Numbered from the stretch's first letter, positions 17,286-26,873 are shown. The stretch: DNA of 64,000 nucleotides from an uncultured Lachnospiraceae bacterium (GCA_947175035.1 CAMWLG010000006.1:1-64000); one strand, 5' to 3'. Notes: generated from the letters alone by a model not told the origin. Numbers and translations: made by a program.

Positions 17286-19427
17286 ATGGCAGCAAAGAGT
17301 GGTAGTTTATCAATTAACAGCGAAAATATTTTTCCCATTATCAAAAAGTGGTTGTATTCCGACCACGATATCTTTTACAGAGAGTTGATTTCCAACGGCT
17401 GTGACGCCGTGACGAAGCTTAAGAAGTTGGATATGATGGGAGAGTATACGCTTCCCGAGGGGTACAAGGCTCGTGTGGACGTGATTGTGGATCCTGAGAA
17501 GAAAACATTGACTTTTAAAGACAATGGTCTGGGCATGACTGCGGACGAGGTGGAGGAGTATATCAATCAGATTGCTTTCTCCGGTGCTACGGATTTCATT
17601 GAAAAATACAAGGACAAGAGTAATTCCGACCAGATTATCGGACATTTTGGTCTGGGTTTTTATTCCGCGTTTATGGTGGCGGACGAGGTGCATATTGACA
17701 CCCTTTCTTATCAGGAGGGTGCGAAAGCCGTGCATTGGGAATGCGACGGCGGCACGGAATTCCACATGGAGGACGGGGACAGGACAGAGGTTGGAACCAC
17801 CATCACCCTGTTTTTGAACGAGGACTGTCTGGAGTTCTGTAATGAGTATAAAGCCCGCGAGGTGGTGAAGAAGTACTGTTCCTTCATGCCCACGGAGATC
17901 TATCTGTCCAAGGCGGACACCAAGGAGACACAGATTGTCAAGGAGTCGGAGAAGCTTGCGGACGACGTGGTGATAGAGGAGATTGAGCCGGAGAAAAAGG
18001 AGACTGCCGGGGATGAAGCGGGTGCGGAGGATGCTGGCGGTTCAGGTGAGGAGCAGACCCCCGAGGAGAAAAAATATAAAATCAAAAAACGTCCGGAACT
18101 GATCAACGAGACCCTGCCCCTCTGGGCAAAGCACCCCAACGACTGCACAAAAGAGGAGTATTTGGAGTTCTATCGCAAGGTATTCCAGGATTATAAGGAG
18201 CCTTTGTTCTGGATTCACCTGAACATGGATTATCCCTTTAATTTAAAGGGTATCCTGTACTTCCCCAAGATCAACATGGAGTACGAGTCTATTGAGGGTA
18301 CGATCAAACTCTATAATAACCAGGTGTTTATCGCTGACAATATCAAGGAGGTCATTCCGGAATTCCTTTTGCTGTTAAAAGGTGTGATTGACTGTCCGGA
18401 TCTGCCGCTGAACGTGTCAAGAAGCGCACTGCAAAATGATGGATTTGTGAAAAAAATCGCGGAGTATATCACCAAGAAGGTGGCGGACAAGCTCTCCGGG
18501 ATGTGTAAGACCGAGAAGGAGGAGTACGATAAATATTGGGATGATATCAGTCCTTTTATCAAGTTTGGCTGCCTGAAGGATGACAAATTCTGTGAGAGAA
18601 TGAATGACTATATCCTGTTCAAGAATCTGGAGGGCAAATATCTGACTCTGCCGGAGTGTCTGGAGACCAAGCCGCTGGACGGAGATGACAGCGCGGAGGA
18701 CAAGGCGGATCAGGCCGGCAGCGCCGTGGACGAGAACGGCGAGAAGGTGGAGGCAGAGATTGTGACGGATGACGCTTCTTCCGATTCTGATGTGGAAGAG
18801 GAGGAAGAGAAGAAGGAGAAAATCGTCTACTATGTCACCGACGAGCAGCAGCAGAGCCAGTATATCAATATGTTTAAGACTGCCAAGATGGACGCTGTTA
18901 TCCTGACCCACAATATTGACCAGCCCTTCATCTCCCAGTTGGAGTCCAAGAATGAGGGCGTGAAGTTCCTGCGCATCGATTCCGATATGACGGACGCTTT
19001 GAAGTCTAAGACTTCCAAGAAAGCCCAGGAGGAGCTGGATGCCAAGGCGGAGGCAATCGGCAAGATTATGAAGAAAGCGCTTAAGAACGACAAAATCACT
19101 ATCAAGGTGGAGAAGCTTAAGAATAAGAAGATTTCCGCCATGATCACTTTGTCCGAGGAGAGCCGTAGAATGCAGGATATGATGAAGATGTATTCTATGC
19201 CGGGGATGGACATGGGCGGTTTTGGCGGCGAGGGCGAAACCTTGGTGCTCAACGCCAATCACCCTCTGGTACAATATGTCACAGAGCATGAGGAGGGCGA
19301 AAACACGGAGATGATCTGTGAACAGCTCTATGATTTGGCGAAGCTCCAGCATGCGCCCCTTGCGCCGGAGGCTATGACGAAATTCGTGGCGCGCAGCAAT
19401 GAGATTATGATGCTGTTGGCAAAATAG
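17286..19427 (+). CDS. htpG: Hsp90-family chaperone HtpG with acidic insertions
   Basis: 713 residues, about 90 more than E. coli HtpG. The N-terminal ATPase shows YRELISNGCDA, DNGLGM and GHFGLGFYS; the middle domain has the catalytic-loop segment LPLNVSRS. Extra length comes mainly from two acidic low-complexity stretches, about residues 227-265, at the position of the eukaryotic charged linker, and 458-517 inside the middle domain. There is no MEEVD tail. ATG 17286 is preferred over GTG 17277 because AAGGA (17271-17275) is then 10 bp away. A CIRCE-controlled promoter upstream indicates heat induction through HrcA. Confidence 0.95.
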   Translation: MAAKSGSLSINSENIFPIIKKWLYSDHDIFYRELISNGCDAVTKLKKLDMMGEYTLPEGYKARVDVIVDPEKKTLTFKDNGLGMTADEVEEYINQIAFSGATDFIEKYKDKSNSDQIIGHFGLGFYSAFMVADEVHIDTLSYQEGAKAVHWECDGGTEFHMEDGDRTEVGTTITLFLNEDCLEFCNEYKAREVVKKYCSFMPTEIYLSKADTKETQIVKESEKLADDVVIEEIEPEKKETAGDEAGAEDAGGSGEEQTPEEKKYKIKKRPELINETLPLWAKHPNDCTKEEYLEFYRKVFQDYKEPLFWIHLNMDYPFNLKGILYFPKINMEYESIEGTIKLYNNQVFIADNIKEVIPEFLLLLKGVIDCPDLPLNVSRSALQNDGFVKKIAEYITKKVADKLSGMCKTEKEEYDKYWDDISPFIKFGCLKDDKFCERMNDYILFKNLEGKYLTLPECLETKPLDGDDSAEDKADQAGSAVDENGEKVEAEIVTDDASSDSDVEEEEEKKEKIVYYVTDEQQQSQYINMFKTAKMDAVILTHNIDQPFISQLESKNEGVKFLRIDSDMTDALKSKTSKKAQEELDAKAEAIGKIMKKALKNDKITIKVEKLKNKKISAMITLSEESRRMQDMMKMYSMPGMDMGGFGGEGETLVLNANHPLVQYVTEHEEGENTEMICEQLYDLAKLQHAPLAPEAMTKFVARSNEIMMLLAK

Positions 19428-19523
19428 TAAGATTGCCTTGACGGTTTTGGTGCTTTTCTCCCAAATTCTACAAACAAATACAAAAAGACACAAAAACTTT
19501 ACAATAAAAATGCACAAAAACAG

Positions 19524-19552
19524 TGGAAATATTTTCCAACATGTAGTATAAT
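19524..19552 (+). promoter_or_regulatory. glgC promoter region with 15-bp palindrome
   Basis: TATAAT at 19547-19552 is a consensus -10 box. The -35 region is instead the perfect palindrome TGGAAATATTTTCCA (19524-19538), which suggests regulator control of the glg operon. Confidence 0.5.
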
Positions 19553-19597
19553 TTGAATAATGTATTTGTTAAAACTAAAACAAGGGGGCAAAACCAT

Positions 19598-20806
19598 ATG
19601 GCAAAAGAAATGATTGCAATGCTTCTAGCCGGCGGTCAGGGTTCACGACTTTATGCGTTGACCCAGAAGCTGGCCAAACCCGCGGTTCCTTTCGGCGGGA
19701 AATACCGTATTATCGACTTCCCATTGTCCAACTGTGTGAACTCGGGGATTGACACAGTGGGTATCCTTACCCAGTATCAGCCCTTGGTGCTGAACGAGTA
19801 CATTGGCAACGGACAACCCTGGGATCTTGACCGGTTGTACGGAGGTGTGCATGTGCTGCCGCCCTACCAGTCCGCCAAGGGTTCCGATTGGTACAAGGGG
19901 ACGGCAAACGCGATTTATCAGAATATCTCCTTTATTGAGCGGTATCAGCCACAGTATGTCATCATTTTGTCCGGCGACCAGATTTGCAAGCAGGATTACA
20001 GTGACTTCCTGAAATTCCACAAGGAGAAGGGGGCGGAGTTCTCCGTTGCGGTGATGGAGGTTCCCTGGGACGAGGCTTCCAGATTCGGTCTGATGGTTGC
20101 GGACGAGAATGACAAGATTACGGAATTCCAGGAGAAACCCAAGAATCCCAAGTCCAATCTGGCGTCCATGGGTATTTATATCTTTAACTGGGACGTGCTT
20201 AAGAAATATTTGGAGGAGGATGAGGCCAATCCCAAGTCCTCTAACGATTTTGGAAACGACATTATCCCCAATCTGTTGAAGGATGGCAGGGAGATGTATG
20301 CATATCACTTTAATGGTTATTGGAAGGATGTGGGAACCATTTCTTCCCTCTGGGAAGCGAATATGGAAGTGCTTGATCCCGAGCACAGCGGCATCAATCT
20401 GTTTGACGAGGATTGGAAGATCTACAGCCGCAACAGCGGAATGACCGGTCACCGCATTGGTGAGGACGCCAAGGTGATTGACTCTATGATCACGGATGGC
20501 TGCCGCATCGAGGGCAGTGTGAAGCGTTCCATTCTCTTTGCGGGTGTCAAGGTGGAAAAGGGCGCGGTCGTGGAGGATGCCGTCGTGATGGGCGGAAGCA
20601 CTATCGGTGCCGGTGCGGTCGTGAAGCATTGTATTGTGGCGGAAAATGTAGTGATAGAAGAAGGGGCTAAGGTAGGTGCAGCGCCTACGGAGAAGGAGAA
20701 GGGTGTTGCCACGGTCGGCTCCAATGTGACGATCGGCAAGAATGCCAAGATCGGCCCGAATGCCATGGTCAGTGAATCGGTAAAGGAGGGTGAAAAGGTA
20801 TGTTGA
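19598..20806 (+). CDS. glgC: Glucose-1-phosphate adenylyltransferase, catalytic subunit
   Basis: 402 residues. It makes ADP-glucose from ATP and glucose-1-phosphate, the committed step of glycogen synthesis. The nucleotide-binding loop [12 protein letters not shown] begins near residue 9; the sugar-phosphate motif [12 protein letters not shown] and catalytic [10 protein letters not shown] follow; the C-terminal quarter is a left-handed beta helix of hexapeptide repeats. ATG 19598 is preceded by AAGGGGG; an in-frame ATG at 19553 lies at the -10 box and is rejected. The gene overlaps glgD by 7 bp, so the two subunits should be made together. Confidence 0.95.
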   Translation: MAKEMIAMLLAGGQGSRLYALTQKLAKPAVPFGGKYRIIDFPLSNCVNSGIDTVGILTQYQPLVLNEYIGNGQPWDLDRLYGGVHVLPPYQSAKGSDWYKGTANAIYQNISFIERYQPQYVIILSGDQICKQDYSDFLKFHKEKGAEFSVAVMEVPWDEASRFGLMVADENDKITEFQEKPKNPKSNLASMGIYIFNWDVLKKYLEEDEANPKSSNDFGNDIIPNLLKDGREMYAYHFNGYWKDVGTISSLWEANMEVLDPEHSGINLFDEDWKIYSRNSGMTGHRIGEDAKVIDSMITDGCRIEGSVKRSILFAGVKVEKGAVVEDAVVMGGSTIGAGAVVKHCIVAENVVIEEGAKVGAAPTEKEKGVATVGSNVTIGKNAKIGPNAMVSESVKEGEKVC

Positions 20807-21942
20807 ATATGAATGCAGATGCGCTTGGCATCATTTTTCCCAACAGCTATGATACATTGGTTCCGGAGTTGGCGAGAGAGCGGCTGATGGCGTCCATTCC
20901 CTTTGCCAGCCGTTATCGTGTGGTTGATTTCATGCTCTCAAGCATGGTGAATGGGGGCATTGACAATGTATCGTTGATCGTGAAACAGAACTATCACTCT
21001 CTGATGGATCATTTGGGGAGCGGTCGTGAGTGGGACTTGACCCGCAAGAACGGCGGTCTGAATCTGGTGCCGCCCTTTTCCGACAGGGAGACAAAGTTGT
21101 ACAGTGGACGCGTGGACGCGCTTTCCAGCATGATTCCTTTCCTGAAGAGACAAAAGGAAAAATATGTGGTGATGACGGACGCCAATATTGCAGTAAACTT
21201 TGATTTCAAGGATTTGCTGGCAAAGCATGTTGAGAGCGGCGCTGACGTGACAATCGCATACACCAACGAGGGGCTGCCTCAGGATTTGATCGATTTGGAG
21301 GCGGATAATAACAGTCTATATTATACCTTGAAGCTGAAGGAAGACAGGGTGGCGGAGATTGTTGTCAACTCAAAGGACAAGGGTATACAGAATCTGTCCA
21401 TGAACATTTATGTGATGGAGAGAACACTCCTGATCGAGCAGATTTCGGAGGCATACTTAAAGGGTGGTGTGTATTACGAGAGGGATATCCTCATGAATCA
21501 ATTGGATAAGCTGGATATTCGTGGATATTGCTTTGAGGGTTATGTTGCACGCCTCACCAGTCTCAGGAGCTATTTTGCGGAGAGCATGAAGCTGTTGGAG
21601 GAGGAGAACGTGGAAGCGTTGTTTGGCCCCAGCACGATTTATACCAAGATCAGGGATGACAATCCCACACGTTACACGAACAACTCGAAGGTGAAACGCA
21701 TCATGGCTGCTGATGGCTGTGTGATCGAGGGAGAAGTGGAGAACTGCATTCTCTTCCGTGGTGTCAAGATCGGCAAGGGCGCAAAGGTCAAGAATTGCGT
21801 GTTGATGCAGGATACTGTGGTTGAGGAAGGCGCGAAGGTAGAGTATGTGATCACCGACAAGTCGGTATGTATCTCCGCGGATCGGGCTTTGAAGGGCACG
21901 GACACATTCCCTGTGTATGTGGAGAAGAATAAACGAGTATAA
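20800..21942 (+). CDS. glgD: Glucose-1-phosphate adenylyltransferase, GlgD subunit
   Basis: 380 residues, a GlgC paralogue. The N-terminal loop reads [18 protein letters not shown] and lacks the AGGxGxRL signature, as GlgD proteins do; in Firmicutes GlgD partners GlgC and stimulates it rather than catalysing alone. The C-terminal hexapeptide beta helix is retained ([20 protein letters not shown]). AAAGGAGGG lies 9 bp before the ATG, inside the end of glgC. It is followed by a strong terminator, closing the two-gene unit. Confidence 0.94.
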   Translation: MLNMNADALGIIFPNSYDTLVPELARERLMASIPFASRYRVVDFMLSSMVNGGIDNVSLIVKQNYHSLMDHLGSGREWDLTRKNGGLNLVPPFSDRETKLYSGRVDALSSMIPFLKRQKEKYVVMTDANIAVNFDFKDLLAKHVESGADVTIAYTNEGLPQDLIDLEADNNSLYYTLKLKEDRVAEIVVNSKDKGIQNLSMNIYVMERTLLIEQISEAYLKGGVYYERDILMNQLDKLDIRGYCFEGYVARLTSLRSYFAESMKLLEEENVEALFGPSTIYTKIRDDNPTRYTNNSKVKRIMAADGCVIEGEVENCILFRGVKIGKGAKVKNCVLMQDTVVEEGAKVEYVITDKSVCISADRALKGTDTFPVYVEKNKRV

Positions 21943-22018
21943 AACCAAACTGTAAACACAGTTAGGTTTCAACATACTGTTTTAACAATTTCATCACTAT
22001 AATGTTTTGGGGTTAGGG

Positions 22019-22063
22019 CTGTCGCTTTAACGACTGATAAGTCGTGAAGCGGCAGTCTTTTTT
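22019..22063 (+). terminator. Terminator of glgCD
   Basis: A 16-bp stem with one bulged A and two G-U pairs (22019-22035 with 22040-22055, loop GATA) is followed by TCTTTTTT. Confidence 0.92.
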
Positions 22064-22148
22064 GCCCTTTTCCGATGTTCAGAAAAAATTGCTTGATCGT
22101 GAACTATAATGTATAATAAATCATATCCTATGTGATTTGGAGGAACAT

Positions 22149-22625
22149 ATGGCCAAAGTTAAAAAAATTTTAATTGCGATACTGATAATGATACTGATTC
22201 CAGTGCTTATTAAAATTTTATACTATTTGTATTTTTTTGTTTTTTTCTATCCGCTTGAGCATATAAAAGTCAATTTTATTGCTAGTTATGAGCTGGACGG
22301 GGATATGGATGACATAGGATATGGATTTTATGATGATTATAGAGTAAGCGACCTAAAAGTGATGATAGAGGAAGAAAATTGGAAACGAATCTTTGGTGAA
22401 TTAGAAGGGTTATCCGAAAAACTTGACACGCTAGATGATGATACCAAAATTGTCATTTCCAGAGGGAGAGAAATAAAGTATTTATGGATGCCTAAAAAGG
22501 AGTATACTGGTTATATTGGAATAAAATATCGAGGTAAGAAAACTCAAAACAAAATATACTTTTATACAACAGAATACAAAGGTGCCATTACTGTGGAACC
22601 AATTGGCTACTCGATGCTCCGTTGA
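22149..22625 (+). CDS. Small AT-rich membrane-anchored protein, unknown
   Basis: 158 residues: a basic start, one or two very hydrophobic Ile/Leu-rich segments (about residues 6-35), then an acidic extracytoplasmic-looking domain (YELDGDMDDIGYGFYDDYRV) with a basic C-terminal half. ATG 22149 follows TTGGAGGAA. Base composition is clearly more AT-rich than the flanking genes, suggesting separate acquisition. No family was recognised. It stands alone between the glgCD terminator and an MFS gene. Confidence 0.6.
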   Translation: MAKVKKILIAILIMILIPVLIKILYYLYFFVFFYPLEHIKVNFIASYELDGDMDDIGYGFYDDYRVSDLKVMIEEENWKRIFGELEGLSEKLDTLDDDTKIVISRGREIKYLWMPKKEYTGYIGIKYRGKKTQNKIYFYTTEYKGAITVEPIGYSMLR

Positions 22626-22673
22626 TAAGTTAATTTTGTAACTCTATTGTGCCGATTGAGGGGTGAAAAAGGA

Positions 22674-23879
22674 ATGAGACAGGCAGGATTCTTACAACAA
22701 TTTGATGCTATACAGAAAAAACGGTTTTTTATCAGCTACACGGCTTTCCTGATCAATGGCATGCTGGCGTTGTCCATCGGGGCGCTGCTGCCTTTTTTGC
22801 GGGAGGCGAGAGGTTTTGACTATGTTTTTAACGGTCTGCTGGTCAGCCTGCATTCCGTGGGCAACCTGGCGTCCAGCTTCCTGGCTGGAATATTGCCGAG
22901 ATTCCTGGGCAGAAAGAAAAGTATTTTATTATTCAACAGTTTCTTTGCCATCGCCTTTTTGATTATCTTGTTCGGAAAAAACAACGCGCTGCTGCCTGTT
23001 GCCTTTGTGATGACCGGTTTGGCGAGAGGCGCTGCCAGCAATTTCTGCAATGCTGTGGTGAATGAGCTTGCCACGGGAAAGGCATGGATATTGAATGGGT
23101 TGCATGCTATGTTCTCGGTGGGAGCGTTTCTGCTTCCCATCATATTGATGCTCTTTACGCGCTCCGACGGGTCAAGGTGGATTCTGGTATGTTGGTTCAT
23201 GTTGGCGGTGGGGATTCTTTGCTGGATACTTTACTTTTTGATTCCGTTTCAGGATGTTGGGAAGGCGGAAGCTGACACGAGGAAACAGGCGGACGGTGGT
23301 TTTGGTTTCTTTCGCGAGCCGATATTTTATCTGTGCGTGAGTACCTTGTTTTTTTATTTGTGCACGGAGCAGGGTGTCATTGGCTGGCTGATTACATATT
23401 TTAAGGATACGGGGCTGATGAGCCCGGGGCTTTCCCAGCTCATGGCGAGCGTGCAGTGGATCATGATTCTGGCGGGACGCCTGACGGTGGCGGCGCTGTC
23501 CACGCGGGTAGACAAGAATAAGCTGTTGCGTGTCATGGGAATCGGATTCGTGTTGTTTGGTATGCTGCTGCTCTTTAGCAGGAATGTGCCGCTCATCATT
23601 ATCGGAATTATGGGATTTGGTTACAGCATGGCGGGGATTTACCCGACTACCGTGTCCTACGCGGGGGAGCTGATGCACAGATACACCTATGCATGGAGCT
23701 TTATCCTCACTTTGGCAAGCTTAGGTTCCATCATCATGCCCTCCGTGATTGGCAGGATCGCGGAGAGCGCAGGCATTGCCTATGGCATGAGCTCTATCAT
23801 TGTGGTGGTGGCGGTGGATATGGTGTTGATTTTTGTGTTGACGGCGTATTATAAGACAAGGGGCGGCTTGGAGCGATGA
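22674..23879 (+). CDS. Major facilitator superfamily transporter
   Basis: 401 residues with about 12 membrane helices in two bundles and a longer polar loop in the middle (KAEADTRKQADGG). The A-like motif between helices 2 and 3 reads GILPRFLGRKKS, and the repeat in the second half is AALSTRVDKNKLLR, both typical MFS features. Substrate is not evident; position beside a sugar-acid dehydrogenase hints at a sugar or sugar acid, but the two genes converge and are not an operon. ATG 22674 is chosen, with GAGGGG 11 bp upstream; an in-frame TTG at 22647 is weaker. Confidence 0.88.
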   Translation: MRQAGFLQQFDAIQKKRFFISYTAFLINGMLALSIGALLPFLREARGFDYVFNGLLVSLHSVGNLASSFLAGILPRFLGRKKSILLFNSFFAIAFLIILFGKNNALLPVAFVMTGLARGAASNFCNAVVNELATGKAWILNGLHAMFSVGAFLLPIILMLFTRSDGSRWILVCWFMLAVGILCWILYFLIPFQDVGKAEADTRKQADGGFGFFREPIFYLCVSTLFFYLCTEQGVIGWLITYFKDTGLMSPGLSQLMASVQWIMILAGRLTVAALSTRVDKNKLLRVMGIGFVLFGMLLLFSRNVPLIIIGIMGFGYSMAGIYPTTVSYAGELMHRYTYAWSFILTLASLGSIIMPSVIGRIAESAGIAYGMSSIIVVVAVDMVLIFVLTAYYKTRGGLER

Positions 23880-23883
23880 ACTG

Positions 23884-25497
23884 TTAAATATATTTTTCCA
23901 AGGTCGCTTTCACGGCACCCTTGCCCGTTGACAATTCTGCAAAATAGCTTTTTACCTGATCGGCCATTCCTATGGCTGTCAGGTCAACACCAAATATCTG
24001 CTCATTAGACAGCAGTTTGTCCAGTTTGTTTAAGTTCTTGGGGGTGTCGCTTAGCTCATAACCTTCCACATAAGAGCGAACTGTCTCGAGGAGCGGGTCG
24101 GGGCTGGGCGAGAAGGCGTTGCCCTCGTCATCCAGTCCCATCAGATATCTCAGCCAGCCGGCAAATACCAAGGGAATCAGTTTCAGATCTGATAGATTTA
24201 AGTCCTCGCGCCTTTGGTAAGTCTTGATGGTTTCGCCAAAGCGAATGGCCAGTTTTTGGGAGGTATCGGTGGCGATTCGCTGTGGGCTGTCGGGCATAAA
24301 GGGATTGGGAAAGCGGACATTTATGACGGTATCAAGGAATTCTTTGGGATCCAGTATGCCCGGATTGACCACTGCGGGAAGGCCTTCCTTGTAGCCGATG
24401 GTCTCGATGAGCTTTTTTAAAACGGGATTTTGCATCTCGTTTGCAATGAGTGTATCGCCCAAGAGGCACCCGAAGATCGCCAATGTGGTGTGCAGAGGGT
24501 TTAGGCAGGTGCAGACCTTCATTTTCTCCACCATGTCCACAGTCTCGCGGGCAGTAAAAATAATGCCGCCCTTCTCCAAAGGCGGTCTGCCGCCGGGGAA
24601 AGCATCTTCAATCACCAGATATTCACATTGCTCCGCGTTGACAAAGGGGGCAATATAGGTGTTTTTGGAGGTGATCACGGGCTCCAGATCCTCAATGCCA
24701 TCCGCGGCCAGTATCGCTTCTACCTTGGCGTCCGGTCTGGGGGTGATTTTATCGATCATGGACCAGGGAAAGGAGACCTTGGAAGTATCGTTGATATACG
24801 CCTCAAATCCTGCATCCGCAAGTCCGACATGGCACCAGGCTTTTGCGAAGGCATTCACGGCGGCATAGAGTTTGTCGCCGTTGTGTGAACAGTTATCCAT
24901 GCTGACCATGGCGATGGGAAGTCGGTCTGCAAGATAGCGTGTGTAGAGCAGGGAGGCTATCTTTCCCAGATAACTGTCCGGCTGTGCGGGCCCCTTTTGA
25001 AAGTCCGCTTCAATGGAAGGGAGTGTCACACCTTTTGTGTCAGTGGTGGCATACCCCTTTTCCGTGATGGTGAAGCTCGCCATCTGCAGGGAGGGATTGG
25101 CAAAGATGTCCTTCAGTCGGCTGTACTCGGCGGTATTTTTACTGTCGAGGATCAGGGATTCCATGATGCTTCCTATCACGGTTTTCTCGACGGTGTTGTC
25201 CGCTTTCAAGGTAGCCAGGATGGTGAGATTGTCATGGGGGCGGTTGCTTTGCTCTATAATCTCGTAGTCATACCCTTCTGCGGAGATCAGGCCGGTTTGC
25301 ATTTCGCCTGCATTTAGCAGCTTTTGTACCACATTTGCGGGAAATGCTTTGAAGATATTCCCCGCGCCAAAATGAATCCACACGGGATTGACAAGGGTGT
25401 TTTGTTTTACTGTCTCATAATCAAAGTCTGGAAGCCGGTACCCGGCGGCCTTGTACTTTGCGTGGTCTTGACGGATGCCGTCTAAAGTCAGTTTCAT
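23884..25497 (-). CDS. uxuB: Mannitol dehydrogenase family protein, probable fructuronate reductase
   Basis: 537 residues, long-chain polyol dehydrogenase family. The N-terminal Rossmann-like motif WIHFGAGNIFKAF binds NAD; MVSMDNCSHNGDKL and the catalytic-domain lysine region (LNPLHTTLAIFGCLLGD) match UxuB/MtlD enzymes. UxuB reduces fructuronate to mannonate in glucuronate breakdown; tagaturonate or mannitol substrates cannot be excluded. ATG 25497 has GGGAGG 5 bp upstream; the frame stays open to 25734, but those 79 extra residues are low-complexity and not family-like. It converges with the MFS gene, 4 bp apart. Confidence 0.85.
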   Translation of the reverse strand: MKLTLDGIRQDHAKYKAAGYRLPDFDYETVKQNTLVNPVWIHFGAGNIFKAFPANVVQKLLNAGEMQTGLISAEGYDYEIIEQSNRPHDNLTILATLKADNTVEKTVIGSIMESLILDSKNTAEYSRLKDIFANPSLQMASFTITEKGYATTDTKGVTLPSIEADFQKGPAQPDSYLGKIASLLYTRYLADRLPIAMVSMDNCSHNGDKLYAAVNAFAKAWCHVGLADAGFEAYINDTSKVSFPWSMIDKITPRPDAKVEAILAADGIEDLEPVITSKNTYIAPFVNAEQCEYLVIEDAFPGGRPPLEKGGIIFTARETVDMVEKMKVCTCLNPLHTTLAIFGCLLGDTLIANEMQNPVLKKLIETIGYKEGLPAVVNPGILDPKEFLDTVINVRFPNPFMPDSPQRIATDTSQKLAIRFGETIKTYQRREDLNLSDLKLIPLVFAGWLRYLMGLDDEGNAFSPSPDPLLETVRSYVEGYELSDTPKNLNKLDKLLSNEQIFGVDLTAIGMADQVKSYFAELSTGKGAVKATLEKYI

Positions 25498-25610
25498 GTT
25501 GCCTCCCATTCTGCCGCGCCCGCGGCTATGAAAAAATGTTCCGCCTGTGGGGCTGCGATTGTTTTGCAAATCAGTATGTACTTTTTTTTCTGAAATATTT
25601 ACCAAAAATA

Positions 25611-25638
25611 TAAACTTAAGGATTGTTTTTGCCGATAA
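25611..25638 (+). promoter_or_regulatory. Sigma-28 (SigD/FliA) promoter
   Basis: TAAA (25611-25614), 16 bp, GCCGATAA (25631-25638): an excellent match to the flagellar sigma-28 consensus TAAA-N15-GCCGATAA. A sigma-A style TATAAT also lies at 25645-25650 (with TTGTTT at 25623-25628). Confidence 0.8.
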
Positions 25639-25752
25639 GTATGATATAATAAATACAAGAGGCGGCATATGGCTGGAACACGGAGGTGAAGGTCTGTTGC
25701 CAAGTAAAGTAGGTTCAGCGGTGTCATGCCGCAATACAAGGAGGTAGAGGAT

Positions 25753-26550
25753 ATGAGTTTTAATTTTGGTTCAGATTTTGGTTCATTTTTTTCAACTTCT
25801 GGAAGTTCCAGCAGTTCAGGTATGTCCAATTTCCTGAGTGACTATGCCAGCATCAAGAACGGCAGCTATGGCAAACTGTTGAAGTCTTATTATAAGAAGG
25901 CTAACAGCAGTTCTTCCAGCAGCTCCAGCTCTGCCAAGAGAACGAGTACAACTGTAGATGATATTCTCAAGGAGAAGATGCAGAGGGAGAAGAAGGTTGA
26001 GACCGCAGAGTCCAAGGCGTACACCAAGGTAAAGAGCACCACAAGCGATCTGAAGAAAGCCGTTGATAAGATTTCAAACAGCAAAACCCTTTTTGAGGAG
26101 AAGCTTTTGACTTCTGTGGACGAGAATGGTGTGGAGACAAAAGAGTTCGGCTATGATAAGGATGCGATTTATAAAGCGGTGAGCGATTTTGTCAAGAGTT
26201 ACAATTCTGTTTTGACGGCAGCGAACAGCACGGGTAGCAGCTCTATTACCAGCCGCATGGATAGCATGGTGAAGGCTACCTATGACAACAGGGATGGTTT
26301 GAAAGAGCTTGGCATTACCATCAAGGCGGATAACACGCTTTCCATTGACAAGGATGCTTTCATGAAGGCGGATATGGGAAAGGTTCAGAATGTGTTTAAG
26401 GATAAGTCTTATGGCAATGTTTTGGATGCAAACGCTGACATGATGCGGGATAATGCAAATTATGAGCAGCTTCGGGCAAATACGTATACTTATGACGGAA
26501 CTTTCGACAGCACTTATAATTCCGGCAAGTCATACAGCAGTACAGTATAA
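25753..26550 (+). CDS. FliD-like flagellar-cap-related protein
   Basis: 265 residues with no signal peptide. Ser/Gly-rich N-terminus (GSSSSSGMS, SSSSSSSSSAKR), a long helical middle, then a segment resembling the C-terminal domain of the flagellar cap protein FliD (VKSYNSVLTAAN, LKELGITIKADNTLSIDKDAF). Export through the flagellar secretion path would need no signal peptide. AAGGAGG at 25739-25745 fits ATG 25753 (7 bp); an in-frame ATG at 25726 has no such site. The sigma-28 promoter upstream independently points to a late flagellar or motility-linked role. It is too short for full FliD and has no flagellar neighbour in the window. Confidence 0.65.
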   Translation: MSFNFGSDFGSFFSTSGSSSSSGMSNFLSDYASIKNGSYGKLLKSYYKKANSSSSSSSSSAKRTSTTVDDILKEKMQREKKVETAESKAYTKVKSTTSDLKKAVDKISNSKTLFEEKLLTSVDENGVETKEFGYDKDAIYKAVSDFVKSYNSVLTAANSTGSSSITSRMDSMVKATYDNRDGLKELGITIKADNTLSIDKDAFMKADMGKVQNVFKDKSYGNVLDANADMMRDNANYEQLRANTYTYDGTFDSTYNSGKSYSSTV

Positions 26551-26610
26551 GTTTGCAGTATGAGTGGTGCGATGTTGATTGGAAGTCGCCCAAATGTGTA
26601 GACTGTATAG

Positions 26611-26656
26611 AAGTCCCGTGCTTTGCGCCATTTGTGTGCGCCAAGGCACGGGACTT
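26611..26656 (+). terminator. Long hairpin after the FliD-like gene
   Basis: A perfect 11-bp stem AAGTCCCGTGC / GCACGGGACTT encloses a second GCGC / GCGC pairing. Only TTAATTG follows, so the U tract is weak. Confidence 0.6.
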
Positions 26657-26679
26657 AATTGTAACTGTTACTAACAATG

Positions 26680-26851
26680 TAACAGTTCAGCCCTCACATT
26701 CATAAAAGCGTCTGCTTCGCATCCGTCGCCGCTATGCGGCTCACCTTTTATTTCATATGAGGGCGCTCCGCTCATGAAATAATTTATAATCAGTGCTTTG
26801 TGTGCAAGCACCCACGCACAGCTTACAAATTATTTCATGGCTGAACTGTTA
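26680..26851. repeat. 172-bp inverted-repeat element
   Basis: Perfect 13-bp ends TAACAGTTCAGCC (26680-26692) and GGCTGAACTGTTA (26839-26851) bracket further hairpins, including ATTTCAT...ATGAAAT around 26752-26781. No reading frame inside. It resembles a non-autonomous, folded repeat or a MITE-like element; no flanking target duplication is obvious. Confidence 0.6.
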
Positions 26852-26873
26852 ATAAAAAATATTAAAAAGGATA

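Noticed and set aside
18417..19517. Long open frame antisense to htpG (366 codons)
   Set aside because: It is the mirror of htpG codons, Leu/His/Arg-rich without family features, and has no ribosome site; htpG itself is certain.
19643..20629. Long open frame antisense to glgC (328 codons)
   Set aside because: Shadow of glgC; low-complexity composition and no start signals.
25498..25734. N-terminal extension of the uxuB frame
   Set aside because: The extra 79 residues are not dehydrogenase-like, overlap the opposite-strand sigma-28 promoter, and the internal ATG has a better ribosome site.
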